Shown here: piece after piece, positions 7,082 through 14,596 of the stretch | How the letters are laid out: every line of letters begins with the position of its first letter | Position numbering within the stretch: position 1 is the stretch's first letter | Source: a virus | Length of the DNA: 25,356 bases | IMG/VR virus record: IMGVR_UViG_3300044642_000256 | Span: 1-25,356 of that record | Direction: 5' to 3' (one strand) | The notes under the pieces: model-generated | What the model was told of the DNA's origin: nothing | Seen by the model: the letters and a program-made list of their open reading frames with translations, nothing else | Database searches by the model: none | Position numbers and translations under genes: made by a program

Positions 7082-8332
7082 TTAAAATTTAAAGAATTCT
7101 GCGAACTTATTTGCATCGGTAGTTGATATAGAATCCCCTCCGAATTTTTTATATGTTTTTTTGTATTTTGCATATACATGCATTGCATTTTCTGGATCTG
7201 CAAACATATCATGTAATGATAATATCACATTAAACAAATCCGTTGGAATAGCTGTTTCTAACAATTCAACATGACTATCAACCATTTTGTCAATATCCTT
7301 TGCAATATTCACATACAAATGTGTATTATGCACAACCATTCTTGGCATACCTTCTTGTGAATATCGATCCAATCCATCTGTAGTCAGCCCGCCTAAATAT
7401 TCATACGTAAAATCTTTACATGCTGGACAATCCATACTACACGGTACATGTTTTGTCTTATCGATATCTACCGAATCTTTACCTTGCTTAATATGTGTCT
7501 TTCTACGATATTCAGCATTCTTAGGGAAATACAATTCTGTAAATGTCTGTGTCTTATAATTACCTGAGTGAAGATATGTTCCATATACTGGATACTGACC
7601 CGGTGACGATGAATCTGTCGATAATTGCACACGACCATTAGTTAAGTCATTAAGTAACTTTTGTAATGTGGATAGAATAAAGAAATCTGATATTTTTGAA
7701 ATACCTAACAAGTGAATATATTGAACATGAGGCTTTTCAAATTCTCTTTCTTGCAACATTAATGCAATAACATACATAAAATCAACTAATCGCTTTGGAC
7801 CTCCAATACACCATCCGTTAAAGTCAAAGTCTTTAAATTTATGATACCATGTGTTATATTCTTCGTTATATGTACCCTGAATTACATTTAAGAATTTTGT
7901 CTTGCCTGATTGATGTTTTTCAAACCATTTAAAGTTATCAAAAGAAATATCCATCGAATCTTGAAAACGATTTTCAAATGTAACTCGAGGTGGAATATCT
8001 AAGTTAGCTGCTACATCGCTGTTAGCTTCTAACCAATGAAATATTTTTTCTCGAAGTGTGCTATCCCATTTCAATGCACCAGTAGCAATCTGGAATCCTC
8101 CTGAATCTCCAAATACTAATACATCATCATCTAGACCAATCTGTTGACGAAAATCCATTTTCTTGTAATGGTGACCTGCTGTAATCAAAAAATATGGATG
8201 CCTCCATTCTTCTGGATAATCTTTCCCGAAAAATCGCATAGTGGTACCATCTTCAAACTTAGCATCCTTTTTGAATGCTGATACCATTGATCCTGCTGAT
8301 AATGAAGGATAGTAAATAAACTTTTTACTCAT
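7082..8332 (-). CDS. dpdA: DpdA, DNA guanine transglycosylase (TGT fold)
   Basis: A 416-residue homologue of tRNA-guanine transglycosylase, of the phage DpdA kind that swaps guanine in DNA for a 7-deazaguanine. TGT landmarks are DSGGFQ with the conserved Asp (D76), LDIPP (111-115), VIQGTYNE (about 150-157), WCIGGPKR (base-binding loop, about 174-181), HLLGIS and STDSSSPGQ with the candidate nucleophile D240. The zinc site is CSMDCPAC (C298, C302, C305) with H335 or H338. It is coupled by TAATG to the glycosyltransferase before it. The C terminus ends in FAEFFKF, resembling clamp-binding tails of T4-like proteins. FolE, QueD and QueE in the same window supply its substrate, which supports DpdA over a tRNA enzyme. 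Confidence 0.9.
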   Translation of the reverse strand: MSKKFIYYPSLSAGSMVSAFKKDAKFEDGTTMRFFGKDYPEEWRHPYFLITAGHHYKKMDFRQQIGLDDDVLVFGDSGGFQIATGALKWDSTLREKIFHWLEANSDVAANLDIPPRVTFENRFQDSMDISFDNFKWFEKHQSGKTKFLNVIQGTYNEEYNTWYHKFKDFDFNGWCIGGPKRLVDFMYVIALMLQEREFEKPHVQYIHLLGISKISDFFILSTLQKLLNDLTNGRVQLSTDSSSPGQYPVYGTYLHSGNYKTQTFTELYFPKNAEYRRKTHIKQGKDSVDIDKTKHVPCSMDCPACKDFTYEYLGGLTTDGLDRYSQEGMPRMVVHNTHLYVNIAKDIDKMVDSHVELLETAIPTDLFNVILSLHDMFADPENAMHVYAKYKKTYKKFGGDSISTTDANKFAEFFKF

Positions 8333-9492
8333 TATTTTCCTTGTATTAAATGTTTACAATATGCTGTTTCATGCCATATATTATGTTCTTGAGTTATATC
8401 ATTAACCATAATATAAGCTTCTAACTGCCGACCTAAGTCAGAAATATCAACTATATTGTAATGTGTTCTTTGTGTTTCAATTGTATGCTGTAATAATCGT
8501 AATGCACTCGTAACATCAAATGCTTTGTATAAACGATCATAATCTATAAATTCAGGGAAAGATCTGAAATTAGGATATACAATATCAGCACCAAATGCCG
8601 TTGCTTCAATAACTGTCCAAGACACGTAATCTTGTAATGCTGAATTGAACTGAATTTTACATGTAGCTAATTCAGTGTAATATTCTTCTTTTGACAATCC
8701 ACTTAACAATTTAAAACGAGGTTGACGTTTAGCTAATGCTTTCATTGCATCAATTACATCAGGAAGCATCGATCTAAATTCTTTACCAGATGTAGTTACA
8801 TGCCATTCCCATATAGTATGTTGTTCTAAAAACTGTTCTGCAACATCTAACATGAAAAACGGATTCTTTTCTTTGTCTAAACGAGATGAATATACTACTA
8901 CATTTTTCTTTCGTTCAGATATATTTGGTAATTTTGCTAATGTAGCTTGTTTATGAATTGGTAATGAAACTACATGAATTGGTGCAGTGAATCCAGCTGC
9001 TCGAAGTTGTTCTCTATGAATAGTGCTACCGACAAAGATGCCAGACATTCGTTTATCTAATCCTAATTCATAATTACGCATCCACTTTGCCATTGGATAT
9101 GTAAAATCATATTCATCAACAGATTGTGCATGAAGCATTGCATACACTTTAACTTCAATGCCATATAAATCCAATGCATACCAAATTGCATCTAAACCAG
9201 GAGTCCAATAATCTTGCAAAAAGATAATATCTCCAGATTTAACTTCATCATTATAAATTCGTTGAAGAAAATTTTGACATTGTGTCAAACTAAATTTACC
9301 TCTACCAATAGCATCTAATACTGCACCAACTTTAATTTGCTGATCAGGATCAAATTCGCCTTCAATATCTATAAAGTTTAATTTTCCAGCTTTTACATAT
9401 GGTTCGAATGTGGCTGGCATCCATTCTTTTGAAAGCTGATATGTGTATCGAGCTTTAAGTGGTTCTAAACCGAAATAAAATAAATTCCTCAT
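8332..9492 (-). CDS. GT4-like glycosyltransferase next to DpdA
   Basis: A 386-residue GT-B type glycosyltransferase. The C-terminal donor domain opens with VVVYSSRLDKEKNPFFMLDV, typical of GT4 enzymes, and has a variant EX7E box in which the first Glu is Asp (DYVSWTVIEATAFG), followed by IVYPNFRSFPEFI. The N-terminal half (YFGLEPLKARYTYQL; GDIIFLQDYWTPGLDAIWY) is the acceptor domain. It is translationally coupled to DpdA and follows the QueD-like and cytidylyltransferase-like genes. This context suggests it may glycosylate a modified base in DNA, as T4 enzymes do to hydroxymethylcytosine, but virion or cell-surface targets are not excluded. No strong ribosome site is visible. Confidence 0.8.
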   Translation of the reverse strand: MRNLFYFGLEPLKARYTYQLSKEWMPATFEPYVKAGKLNFIDIEGEFDPDQQIKVGAVLDAIGRGKFSLTQCQNFLQRIYNDEVKSGDIIFLQDYWTPGLDAIWYALDLYGIEVKVYAMLHAQSVDEYDFTYPMAKWMRNYELGLDKRMSGIFVGSTIHREQLRAAGFTAPIHVVSLPIHKQATLAKLPNISERKKNVVVYSSRLDKEKNPFFMLDVAEQFLEQHTIWEWHVTTSGKEFRSMLPDVIDAMKALAKRQPRFKLLSGLSKEEYYTELATCKIQFNSALQDYVSWTVIEATAFGADIVYPNFRSFPEFIDYDRLYKAFDVTSALRLLQHTIETQRTHYNIVDISDLGRQLEAYIMVNDITQEHNIWHETAYCKHLIQGK

Positions 9493-9530
9493 TATAACTT
9501 ATAATAATAAATTTTTTAAAACTATCCAAG

Positions 9531-9884
9531 TTAATCACGCTCAATTATAGCGCCGTTTTCCCAATCTTCCCAAACTTCTACTTTGTATAGTTCTGGAAAT
9601 TGATCTAATAACCATTCGCCAATTGCTTCACATGACATTGGTCCGAATTCTAACACATTGGCAAAGCCTTTTTCGAAGCTCAATTGTAATGTTCTTTTTA
9701 TTTCACGATTCAATAAAATAAATTCTTTGTCGCGATCTGTATGTGTTACTGTTGCATAACAACGAAACCCGAACATATGACGATGTCTATCTGATAAAAA
9801 TGCTACTGGTGGAAATATGTCTTTTGCTGCAGGCCAACAATGAAACCCTTCCATACTAAATGTTACTACTACGCTGTACTTCAT
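9531..9884 (-). CDS. QueD/PTPS-fold (T-fold) protein lacking the catalytic Cys
   Basis: A 117-residue protein with the outline of 6-pyruvoyl/6-carboxytetrahydropterin synthases. FSMEGFHCW supplies H15, where QueD has FEAAHRL; RHRHMFGF supplies H34 and H36, where QueD has LHGHSF. The three zinc histidines are therefore kept. The later helix SCEAIGEWLLDQFP and strand VEVWEDWENGA match the PTSE helix and the KET strand. The active-site Cys four residues before the first His of HxH is absent, as is the Asp-His pair of the catalytic triad. It is thus probably not an ordinary QueD. It overlaps the cytidylyltransferase-like gene by 29 bases and lies in the DpdA operon, so a tailoring step on the 7-deazaguanine or pterin is the natural guess. 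Confidence 0.65.
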   Translation of the reverse strand: MKYSVVVTFSMEGFHCWPAAKDIFPPVAFLSDRHRHMFGFRCYATVTHTDRDKEFILLNREIKRTLQLSFEKGFANVLEFGPMSCEAIGEWLLDQFPELYKVEVWEDWENGAIIERD

Positions 9885-10272
9885 CTGCTATTTGTTTTTT
9901 AAATTTAGTGGTTGACCATCCATGGTCTCTGTTTATGTAATGAATATCGATACCTAATTCCTTACCAGTAAAATCTTTTCCAATATAATCATCGCCTAAA
10001 AACCGTACATCTGGATCGATTCCTTTAAGGAATTCATATAGTATTTCTTCGGTAGAATATGCTATAACTTCATCAATCATTTCTAATGAATACAACATTT
10101 CTTTTCGGTCATCTAAAGATAATATTGGTTTCATTTTCTCTGGGCGTTCTAAACTAGGATCTTCATGTAATAATACTATTAACCAAGTACAATGTTTTTT
10201 ACATTCTTTAAACATTTTAATGTAACCTGGATGCATTACATCAAAATTACCTGCTATAACTCCTAATTTCAT
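9856..10272 (-). CDS. Cytidylyltransferase-like nucleotidyltransferase (TagD type)
   Basis: A 138-residue protein of the HxGH nucleotidyltransferase family. The N terminus GVIAGNFDVMHPGY fits the glycerol-3-phosphate cytidylyltransferase opening (GTFDLLHxGH), except that the second His of HxGH is Tyr (Y17). The ISTTxxR-like motif appears as WSTTKFKKQI near residue 119. Family members join CTP to a polyol or sugar phosphate to make a CDP-activated donor. It overlaps the upstream gene as ATGA and lies two genes before the glycosyltransferase and three before DpdA. It could make the activated group used by that glycosyltransferase. The HxGH change leaves activity uncertain. Confidence 0.75.
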   Translation of the reverse strand: MKLGVIAGNFDVMHPGYIKMFKECKKHCTWLIVLLHEDPSLERPEKMKPILSLDDRKEMLYSLEMIDEVIAYSTEEILYEFLKGIDPDVRFLGDDYIGKDFTGKELGIDIHYINRDHGWSTTKFKKQIADEVQRSSNI

Positions 10273-10706
10273 AGTTCTTCATCAAATTTATAGTTATCAG
10301 GCTGAATTTCCATCATATTGCACTTAGTAATCTGGTGCACACGATACCAACCAGCATCAATACTCAATGTATCGGTGTCTTTTAGCAGTTGTACTGCATC
10401 ATCTTGTATACGATAAATAATGTGGCATCGATTAACAAGATCCACAGGAATGTTCTTTAAAGTGTCTTTAGCAGCTTCAATGGTTATAGCACAATTAGTT
10501 GTATCTAAAATATGCCGGATAATTGAAAGATATTGTGCATTATCTTCAATTTGTCGCATATATTCTATAGTAAAATAATAATGTGGATATTCTGTATATG
10601 ATTTTACTTCTAGTTTATTGTTAACTAACTCTCTAACAAAGAATGTCATAATATCCGAATACCGACCTTCTACTTCGCGGCCGCGCCATTGCTTTTTTCC
10701 GTACAT
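10269..10706 (-). CDS. Hypothetical protein at head of DpdA operon
   Basis: A 145-residue soluble protein with no recognised domain. The start is rich in basic residues (MYGKKQWRGREVEGRYSD); the middle is helical, and a C-terminal part contains IDAGWYRVHQITKC and an acidic tail. It overlaps the next gene as ATGA and is the first gene after a terminator and a promoter, so it heads the cytidylyltransferase, QueD-like, glycosyltransferase and DpdA unit. No ribosome site is seen, and a -10 box lies 11 bases before the ATG, so the leader would be only a few bases. Function unknown. Confidence 0.65.
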   Translation of the reverse strand: MYGKKQWRGREVEGRYSDIMTFFVRELVNNKLEVKSYTEYPHYYFTIEYMRQIEDNAQYLSIIRHILDTTNCAITIEAAKDTLKNIPVDLVNRCHIIYRIQDDAVQLLKDTDTLSIDAGWYRVHQITKCNMMEIQPDNYKFDEEL

Positions 10707-10717
10707 ATTTTTCTTTT

Positions 10718-10746
10718 ATTATATGTAATAATATTAAAATAACCAA
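10718..10746 (-). promoter_or_regulatory. Sigma70-like promoter of the DpdA/replisome operon
   Basis: On the minus strand TTGGTT, a 17-base spacer and a perfect TATAAT lie between the terminator at 10760-10787 and the gene starting at 10706. The -10 box ends 11 bases before the ATG, so transcription would begin about 4-6 bases upstream of it. The position just after a terminator supports it. Confidence 0.55.
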
Positions 10747-10759
10747 ATGTTTTAACAGT

Positions 10760-10787
10760 AAAAAAGTGCAACGTTTAAATTGCACTT
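10760..10787 (-). terminator. Rho-independent terminator
   Basis: On the minus strand an 8-bp stem AAGTGCAA / TTGCACTT with an 8-base loop runs into a T tract. It closes the capsid-targeting gene at 10800-11186. The block ACAGTAAAAAAGTGCA (plus strand) is identical to that at the terminator near 3275, although the loop and distal stem differ. Confidence 0.8.
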
Positions 10788-10799
10788 AAAATATTTAGT

Positions 10800-11186
10800 T
10801 TAACTTAACGGAGTAGAATCGTCTTCATTTTCTGGATCTACATACAATCCTAATTGTCGACCTAATGCTTTCATAATTTCAATTCCAGTTGCATCATCTA
10901 TAGTAGAATCTATCGATTTCATATATTTAAGAATTTCATCTGGATCTGTATCTTTTATAATCATGCTTTGTATGTTTAATACCATACGAGCTTGTTCTCG
11001 CTCTTTTGCACTTTTTCCAGAAAATACTTTTGCATATGTTGCAACTGCAGCTGCCAAAAGTCCTCCAGCTCCTATTGCCATTTTAGAAGCTGGAAATAAA
11101 ATCCCAGGATGTTCTTCATTTAAATTTTTAGTTTTAAACCGACGCATATTTTCTGCTAGCAAATCTGTTAGTTTAATATTTGACAT
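10800..11186 (-). CDS. Putative packaged internal head protein with hydrophobic segment
   Basis: A 128-residue protein. The leader SNIKLTDLLAE ends in LAE at residue 12 and is followed by NMRRFKTKNLNE, identical over 12 residues to the protein at 3394-3831, ending in LNE at residue 24. Both LxE sites fit T4 gp21-type prohead protease cleavage. The mature part has one hydrophobic glycine/alanine-rich helix (about residues 36-55, IGAGGLLAAAVATYAKVF), then a soluble helical domain and an acidic tail (DPENEDDS). A packaged protein with a membrane-inserting helix could act at the host membrane during DNA entry; that is inference. An AAAGGA ribosome site, the upstream 32-bp element and a private terminator make it a self-contained cassette inserted after DNA polymerase. 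Confidence 0.75.
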   Translation of the reverse strand: MSNIKLTDLLAENMRRFKTKNLNEEHPGILFPASKMAIGAGGLLAAAVATYAKVFSGKSAKEREQARMVLNIQSMIIKDTDPDEILKYMKSIDSTIDDATGIEIMKALGRQLGLYVDPENEDDSTPLS

Positions 11187-11202
11187 TAGTATCCTTTAAC
11201 AT

Positions 11203-11234
11203 AATTTTAATATAAATATATGCAAAAAAAAAAA
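11203..11234 (-). repeat. 32-bp upstream element of capsid-targeting cassette (copy 2)
   Basis: Matches 3841-3872 at 30 of 32 positions, including the 11-adenine run and the plus-strand TATAAATA (11211-11218). It begins immediately after the DNA polymerase stop codon and precedes the capsid-targeting gene at 10800-11186. Confidence 0.7.
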
Positions 11235-13745
11235 TCATTTACCAAAGCTAAAAAACTTTGCCGCATTATTATTTTCTGGCAATACGCCCCACGTCATTGC
11301 TGCATAGAAATCATCTAGTTTGCCTTTTAATTCGCGTTCAAACTGCTTGTTACGATCAATGTACATTGCAACAAAATCTACAATCTCCGTAGGATCCTGG
11401 TAACCTTTAAGTGCCATGGTATCAAATCCATATGGATTATTTCGAAGATATGCCCATTTCACTTTATCACCATCTTTGATAGAAACTACATCAGTTGTTA
11501 ATGTTGTTAACATGTCATTGTAATTAATTGCTGATTTAACATGAGCTGGCGAACCAGATAAATATCCACTAAAAGGTTTACGTTTCTTAGTATATTTAGA
11601 TATTTCTTTAACACCTGAATTCTTCATTACACTTGTTAATTCTGCATTATTCAATGAATCTTTGAATTTTAAAATCATTTCAGATGTAGCTTGTTTGCTG
11701 TTTTGTTTCAAAATATACCATAATGTTTCTTTCATTATAGTTTTAAACTCATCTGGGAATGATGATCTAACTACATCTAATCCTTTAATATCCATTTTGT
11801 TAGTAGGTTTACCTTCTTTAAAGATAACCCACTGTGCATATCTTTTCTTAGCAATCCATAAACCAGATTTTGCAACATATTCTTGTTTAATTGTGAACCG
11901 ATGCGAATCTGTATTTAAAAATACTTTTGCATACTGGTTGTACATTGTGTTTACTTTAAGTTGTACTTCAGATGCAATTTCATTGGTTTTTTCAATCATG
12001 AATTGTTCGTCTGTTTCATCGAATCCAGGATAACGATGCTGTATGAGCGGTAAACTAGAAACAAATGTTGAATCTGTGTCAGTATAAAATGCAAACTCAG
12101 CTTGTTGACCGGATGCATTAATAAAGTTTGAATGTCCAATTTCTTTTTGGTAATGATTATTAATAACTTTTGCTGAAAATTTAATAATACTTTGTCCAGT
12201 TGCTGTAATAGCACCAGCATTATCTAAATCGTGGAATCGAAACGTTTTAAGTCCTAATACTCCATAAAATGAATTAAGCAATACTTTTTGTGTTAACTGC
12301 ATTGCATCATAAAACTTATAATCATCACTACCTACTTCATATTCATCACGCTTATCTTTAAATTCTACCCGCTCATCAAACCATTTTGCTAGAATTGTTG
12401 GTAAAAATCCTTTTATATCGGTTCGATACACCGTTCCATTGCTAGCAACTGTATATTTATTATCGGTTAACCATTGTTTAACATCTGTAATCGTTTTGTT
12501 TCCAATTTGTACCGATACCGGATCAGTTTTTAATAAACATGTTTCATCCCAATTAGCAATAACTCCGATCTTTGTTTCTGGAGATATGTTTAAACTCATA
12601 ATGATACTCGGATACAGAGATGTTAAATCCAAGTCATATATCCATTTATACAATCCAGGCACCGGTGCCATTACATATGCACCTGCCAACACATCAGCTG
12701 CAGTTTCTTCTTCAATAAAACGGAATTGTTTATTTGGAGCTACATATCCATTACGTTTTAAATCTACTATAGCAGCACCATCTAGATATTTAGATGCATA
12801 ATAAACATCTTCATATGGTACATGTCCTTTATGACATATAGTCCGTGCTAAGTTTATGAACTGTAACTTTTCATCTAATTCATAAACCAAATCGGTATCT
12901 GTCATGTTGTAAAAAGCAAACTTGTGAATATCTTGTGTAAAAAGAACATCTAAATCACCTTCATATTCAACTTTACCTCGACCCAATTCTAGTTTTGCAA
13001 CAGTATCTAATCGATAATTTGGTAATTCGCTGTATGTAAAGTTTTTATATAGTTTCAAATAATCTAAACTAGAAACACCAAATATTTTCCATTTTTCCTT
13101 TTTTGGATTATAATCTACAATTCCAGCCGGACTTAATTTTTTGATGGCATTTACACCTAATACCTTTTTAGCACGACCCAATAAATATGGAATATCATAT
13201 CCATCAGTGTTCCATCCTGTAATTACAGTTGGTTGTACAGCCGCAAATATGTTTATAAATCTGGTTAAAAGATCTCTTTCGTCTCGAAATATTTCTAAAA
13301 CATAACCATCGCCTTGTATTTCACGTTCTTTTATGCGATTCAGTTCGTCTAATATAAGTACTCGTCTATCATTACCAATTTTATCATAATATGCAATTGA
13401 TGTTATAGCCGTGCGCGTATCATGTATAGTACTATATCCATTTTCATCTTTTGCTGTTTCAATATCAAAGAAAAAATCGCGATGTCCTTTTGATACTAAA
13501 TCTGATTCATAGTATAAATCTATCAGGGTTCGGACTTCTTCATTTAGATCAGATTCGTATGAAGCAGGATTATCTTTATGATTTCCTGGTATCTGTTTTA
13601 ATGTAGTGCCGTCTAATGATACATATGTTCCTGCAGAGTCTGGTAAATATGCATATGGTTTAAATGGAAATTTTTGATGTCCTAATTCATCATCCCACAC
13701 GTGCATAGTACCGGATTTTCTGTCATATGAAATATTTTGATACAT
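11235..13745 (-). CDS. 43: Family B DNA polymerase with proofreading exonuclease (gp43-like)
   Basis: The replicative polymerase, 836 residues against 898 in T4. The 3'-5' exonuclease has Exo I FFDIETA (D94, E96), Exo II GWNTDGYD (about 177-184) and Exo III YNMTDTD (about 279-285). Polymerase motif A is DLTSLYPSII (from D373), motif B is KVLLNSFYGVLG (about 487-498) and motif C is YTDTDS (554-559). All catalytic acids are present, so both activities should work. The C terminus ends AKFFSFGK, a phenylalanine-rich tail like those that bind the gp45 clamp. It abuts the upstream membrane-protein gene (TAA-ATG). No intein or split is seen. Confidence 0.97.
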   Translation of the reverse strand: MYQNISYDRKSGTMHVWDDELGHQKFPFKPYAYLPDSAGTYVSLDGTTLKQIPGNHKDNPASYESDLNEEVRTLIDLYYESDLVSKGHRDFFFDIETAKDENGYSTIHDTRTAITSIAYYDKIGNDRRVLILDELNRIKEREIQGDGYVLEIFRDERDLLTRFINIFAAVQPTVITGWNTDGYDIPYLLGRAKKVLGVNAIKKLSPAGIVDYNPKKEKWKIFGVSSLDYLKLYKNFTYSELPNYRLDTVAKLELGRGKVEYEGDLDVLFTQDIHKFAFYNMTDTDLVYELDEKLQFINLARTICHKGHVPYEDVYYASKYLDGAAIVDLKRNGYVAPNKQFRFIEEETAADVLAGAYVMAPVPGLYKWIYDLDLTSLYPSIIMSLNISPETKIGVIANWDETCLLKTDPVSVQIGNKTITDVKQWLTDNKYTVASNGTVYRTDIKGFLPTILAKWFDERVEFKDKRDEYEVGSDDYKFYDAMQLTQKVLLNSFYGVLGLKTFRFHDLDNAGAITATGQSIIKFSAKVINNHYQKEIGHSNFINASGQQAEFAFYTDTDSTFVSSLPLIQHRYPGFDETDEQFMIEKTNEIASEVQLKVNTMYNQYAKVFLNTDSHRFTIKQEYVAKSGLWIAKKRYAQWVIFKEGKPTNKMDIKGLDVVRSSFPDEFKTIMKETLWYILKQNSKQATSEMILKFKDSLNNAELTSVMKNSGVKEISKYTKKRKPFSGYLSGSPAHVKSAINYNDMLTTLTTDVVSIKDGDKVKWAYLRNNPYGFDTMALKGYQDPTEIVDFVAMYIDRNKQFERELKGKLDDFYAAMTWGVLPENNNAAKFFSFGK

Positions 13746-13979
13746 TTACTTTGTAATTTCTTTATTGTGTAATATACGAATAATTCCGTATAAATTAATT
13801 GATATGATGACAAAACTTAATACTAGGTGACTTATATTGTTTATATATAAATCATATGATACCCAACCAATATCACCAATTATCCAAGCAATCATCGCAA
13901 ACATTGGATAGCCTTTGGCATTGGAAATGTATCCTAACAAAACCAATGCCGTGCTTACCCATCCTATGAATTCAATCAT
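13746..13979 (-). CDS. Small three-helix membrane protein
   Basis: A 77-residue protein with three hydrophobic segments, about residues 4-20, 26-46 and 50-70, so an inner-membrane protein. The spacing and repeated GW/GD pattern (IGWVSTALVLLGY; IIGDIGWVSYDLY) recall one half of PnuC or SWEET-like three-helix transporters, but it is too short for a full transporter and could work as an oligomer. It overlaps GroES as ATGA and abuts the polymerase. Function unknown; a holin role is possible but nothing supports it specifically. Confidence 0.65.
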   Translation of the reverse strand: MIEFIGWVSTALVLLGYISNAKGYPMFAMIAWIIGDIGWVSYDLYINNISHLVLSFVIISINLYGIIRILHNKEITK

Positions 13980-14275
13980 ACATTGGTATTTATCATAGCA
14001 ATTTCTGATTCACGAATAAGTACATATTCATCGCCATCAATTGTAACTTTTTTCTGGGATCCGATATTCCCATTGTAAATTTTAACTTGCATGCCGGGTT
14101 TTGTTGTCATTGGAATTCGATCACCAGTATGCGTAAACAAACCATCGCCAATTGCAATGACATCACACGTTACATAATCATCCATACCAGCCATAACAAT
14201 AATACCACTCGCTGTTTTTTCTTGTTTTTCTTGCTGTTTAACAAGAACTTGATCTCCAATTGGTTTCCAATTCAT
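13976..14275 (-). CDS. groES: GroES-like co-chaperonin (T4 gp31 analogue)
   Basis: A 99-residue Cpn10 protein. The opening KPIGDQVLVKQQEKQEKTAS, then GIIV, matches the first strand and mobile loop of GroES; VIAIGDG, then VKIYNGNIG and DGDEYVLIRESEI complete the fold, the last being a strong Cpn10 signature. It would cap the host GroEL to fold phage proteins, as T4 gp31 does for the major capsid protein. Unlike gp31 it looks close to bacterial GroES in sequence. It has an AAGGAA ribosome site. No GroEL is present in the window. Confidence 0.85.
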   Translation of the reverse strand: MNWKPIGDQVLVKQQEKQEKTASGIIVMAGMDDYVTCDVIAIGDGLFTHTGDRIPMTTKPGMQVKIYNGNIGSQKKVTIDGDEYVLIRESEIAMINTNV

Positions 14276-14290
14276 AACTTATTCCTTTTT

Positions 14291-14539
14291 TTATTTATTA
14301 TATAAATTTATTACTGCATCTTTTGTTATAGCAGTTCCTAGTATTCGTCCTACTTCTATTCCATTTTTAATTATCAGCAATGTAGGCACAGTTCGTACGT
14401 TGTATTTACTGCATGTATCTGGGCTTGCATCTGCGTCAATAAATGTAATTGTCATTTGAGATTGTAATTGTTGAATTTGTGGTTTAATCATTTTGCATGG
14501 TCCACACCATTCTGCTGAAAAATAAAGTACTTGTTTCAT
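14291..14539 (-). CDS. Thioredoxin
   Basis: An 82-residue minimal thioredoxin with the active site WCGPC (C12, C15) and the cis-proline in TVPTLL (P52). The central strand TITFIDADASPDTC is as in the family. It is shorter than E. coli thioredoxin (about 108), similar to phage glutaredoxin/thioredoxins. The likely electron acceptor is the ribonucleotide reductase at 17934-19790, whose C-terminal Cys pair needs a dithiol reductant. The start overlaps a 19-codon ORF as ATGA. Confidence 0.9.
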   Translation of the reverse strand: MKQVLYFSAEWCGPCKMIKPQIQQLQSQMTITFIDADASPDTCSKYNVRTVPTLLIIKNGIEVGRILGTAITKDAVINLYNK

Positions 14540-14595
14540 TTCTTTATAATATAATTAATTTCATAATTTCCAAATGTCGTTGTCGTTGTCCACAT
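14536..14595 (-). CDS. 19-residue ORF between QueE and thioredoxin
   Basis: An ORF (MWTTTTTFGNYEINYIIKK) starting one base after the QueE stop and ending as ATGA on the thioredoxin start. A strong GGGGAG ribosome site, lying in the last codons of QueE, is 7-8 bases before its ATG, while thioredoxin itself has only a weak site. It may be a translated coupling peptide that carries ribosomes to thioredoxin. No domain is expected at this length. Confidence 0.4.
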   Translation of the reverse strand: MWTTTTTFGNYEINYIIKK

Positions 14596-14596
14596 A

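Noticed and set aside
7082-8332. Calling this gene a tRNA-guanine transglycosylase for queuosine in tRNA
   Set aside because: No tRNA-specific context is present, and phage homologues with FolE/QueD/QueE act on DNA; the TGT fold alone does not decide it.
558-14305. Plus-strand reading frames of 60-123 codons, e.g. at 558-818, 4511-4768, 11662-12033, 12439-12801 and 14087-14305
   Set aside because: They lie opposite strongly supported minus-strand genes, show low-complexity hydrophobic or Cys-rich composition typical of antisense translation, and have no family features.
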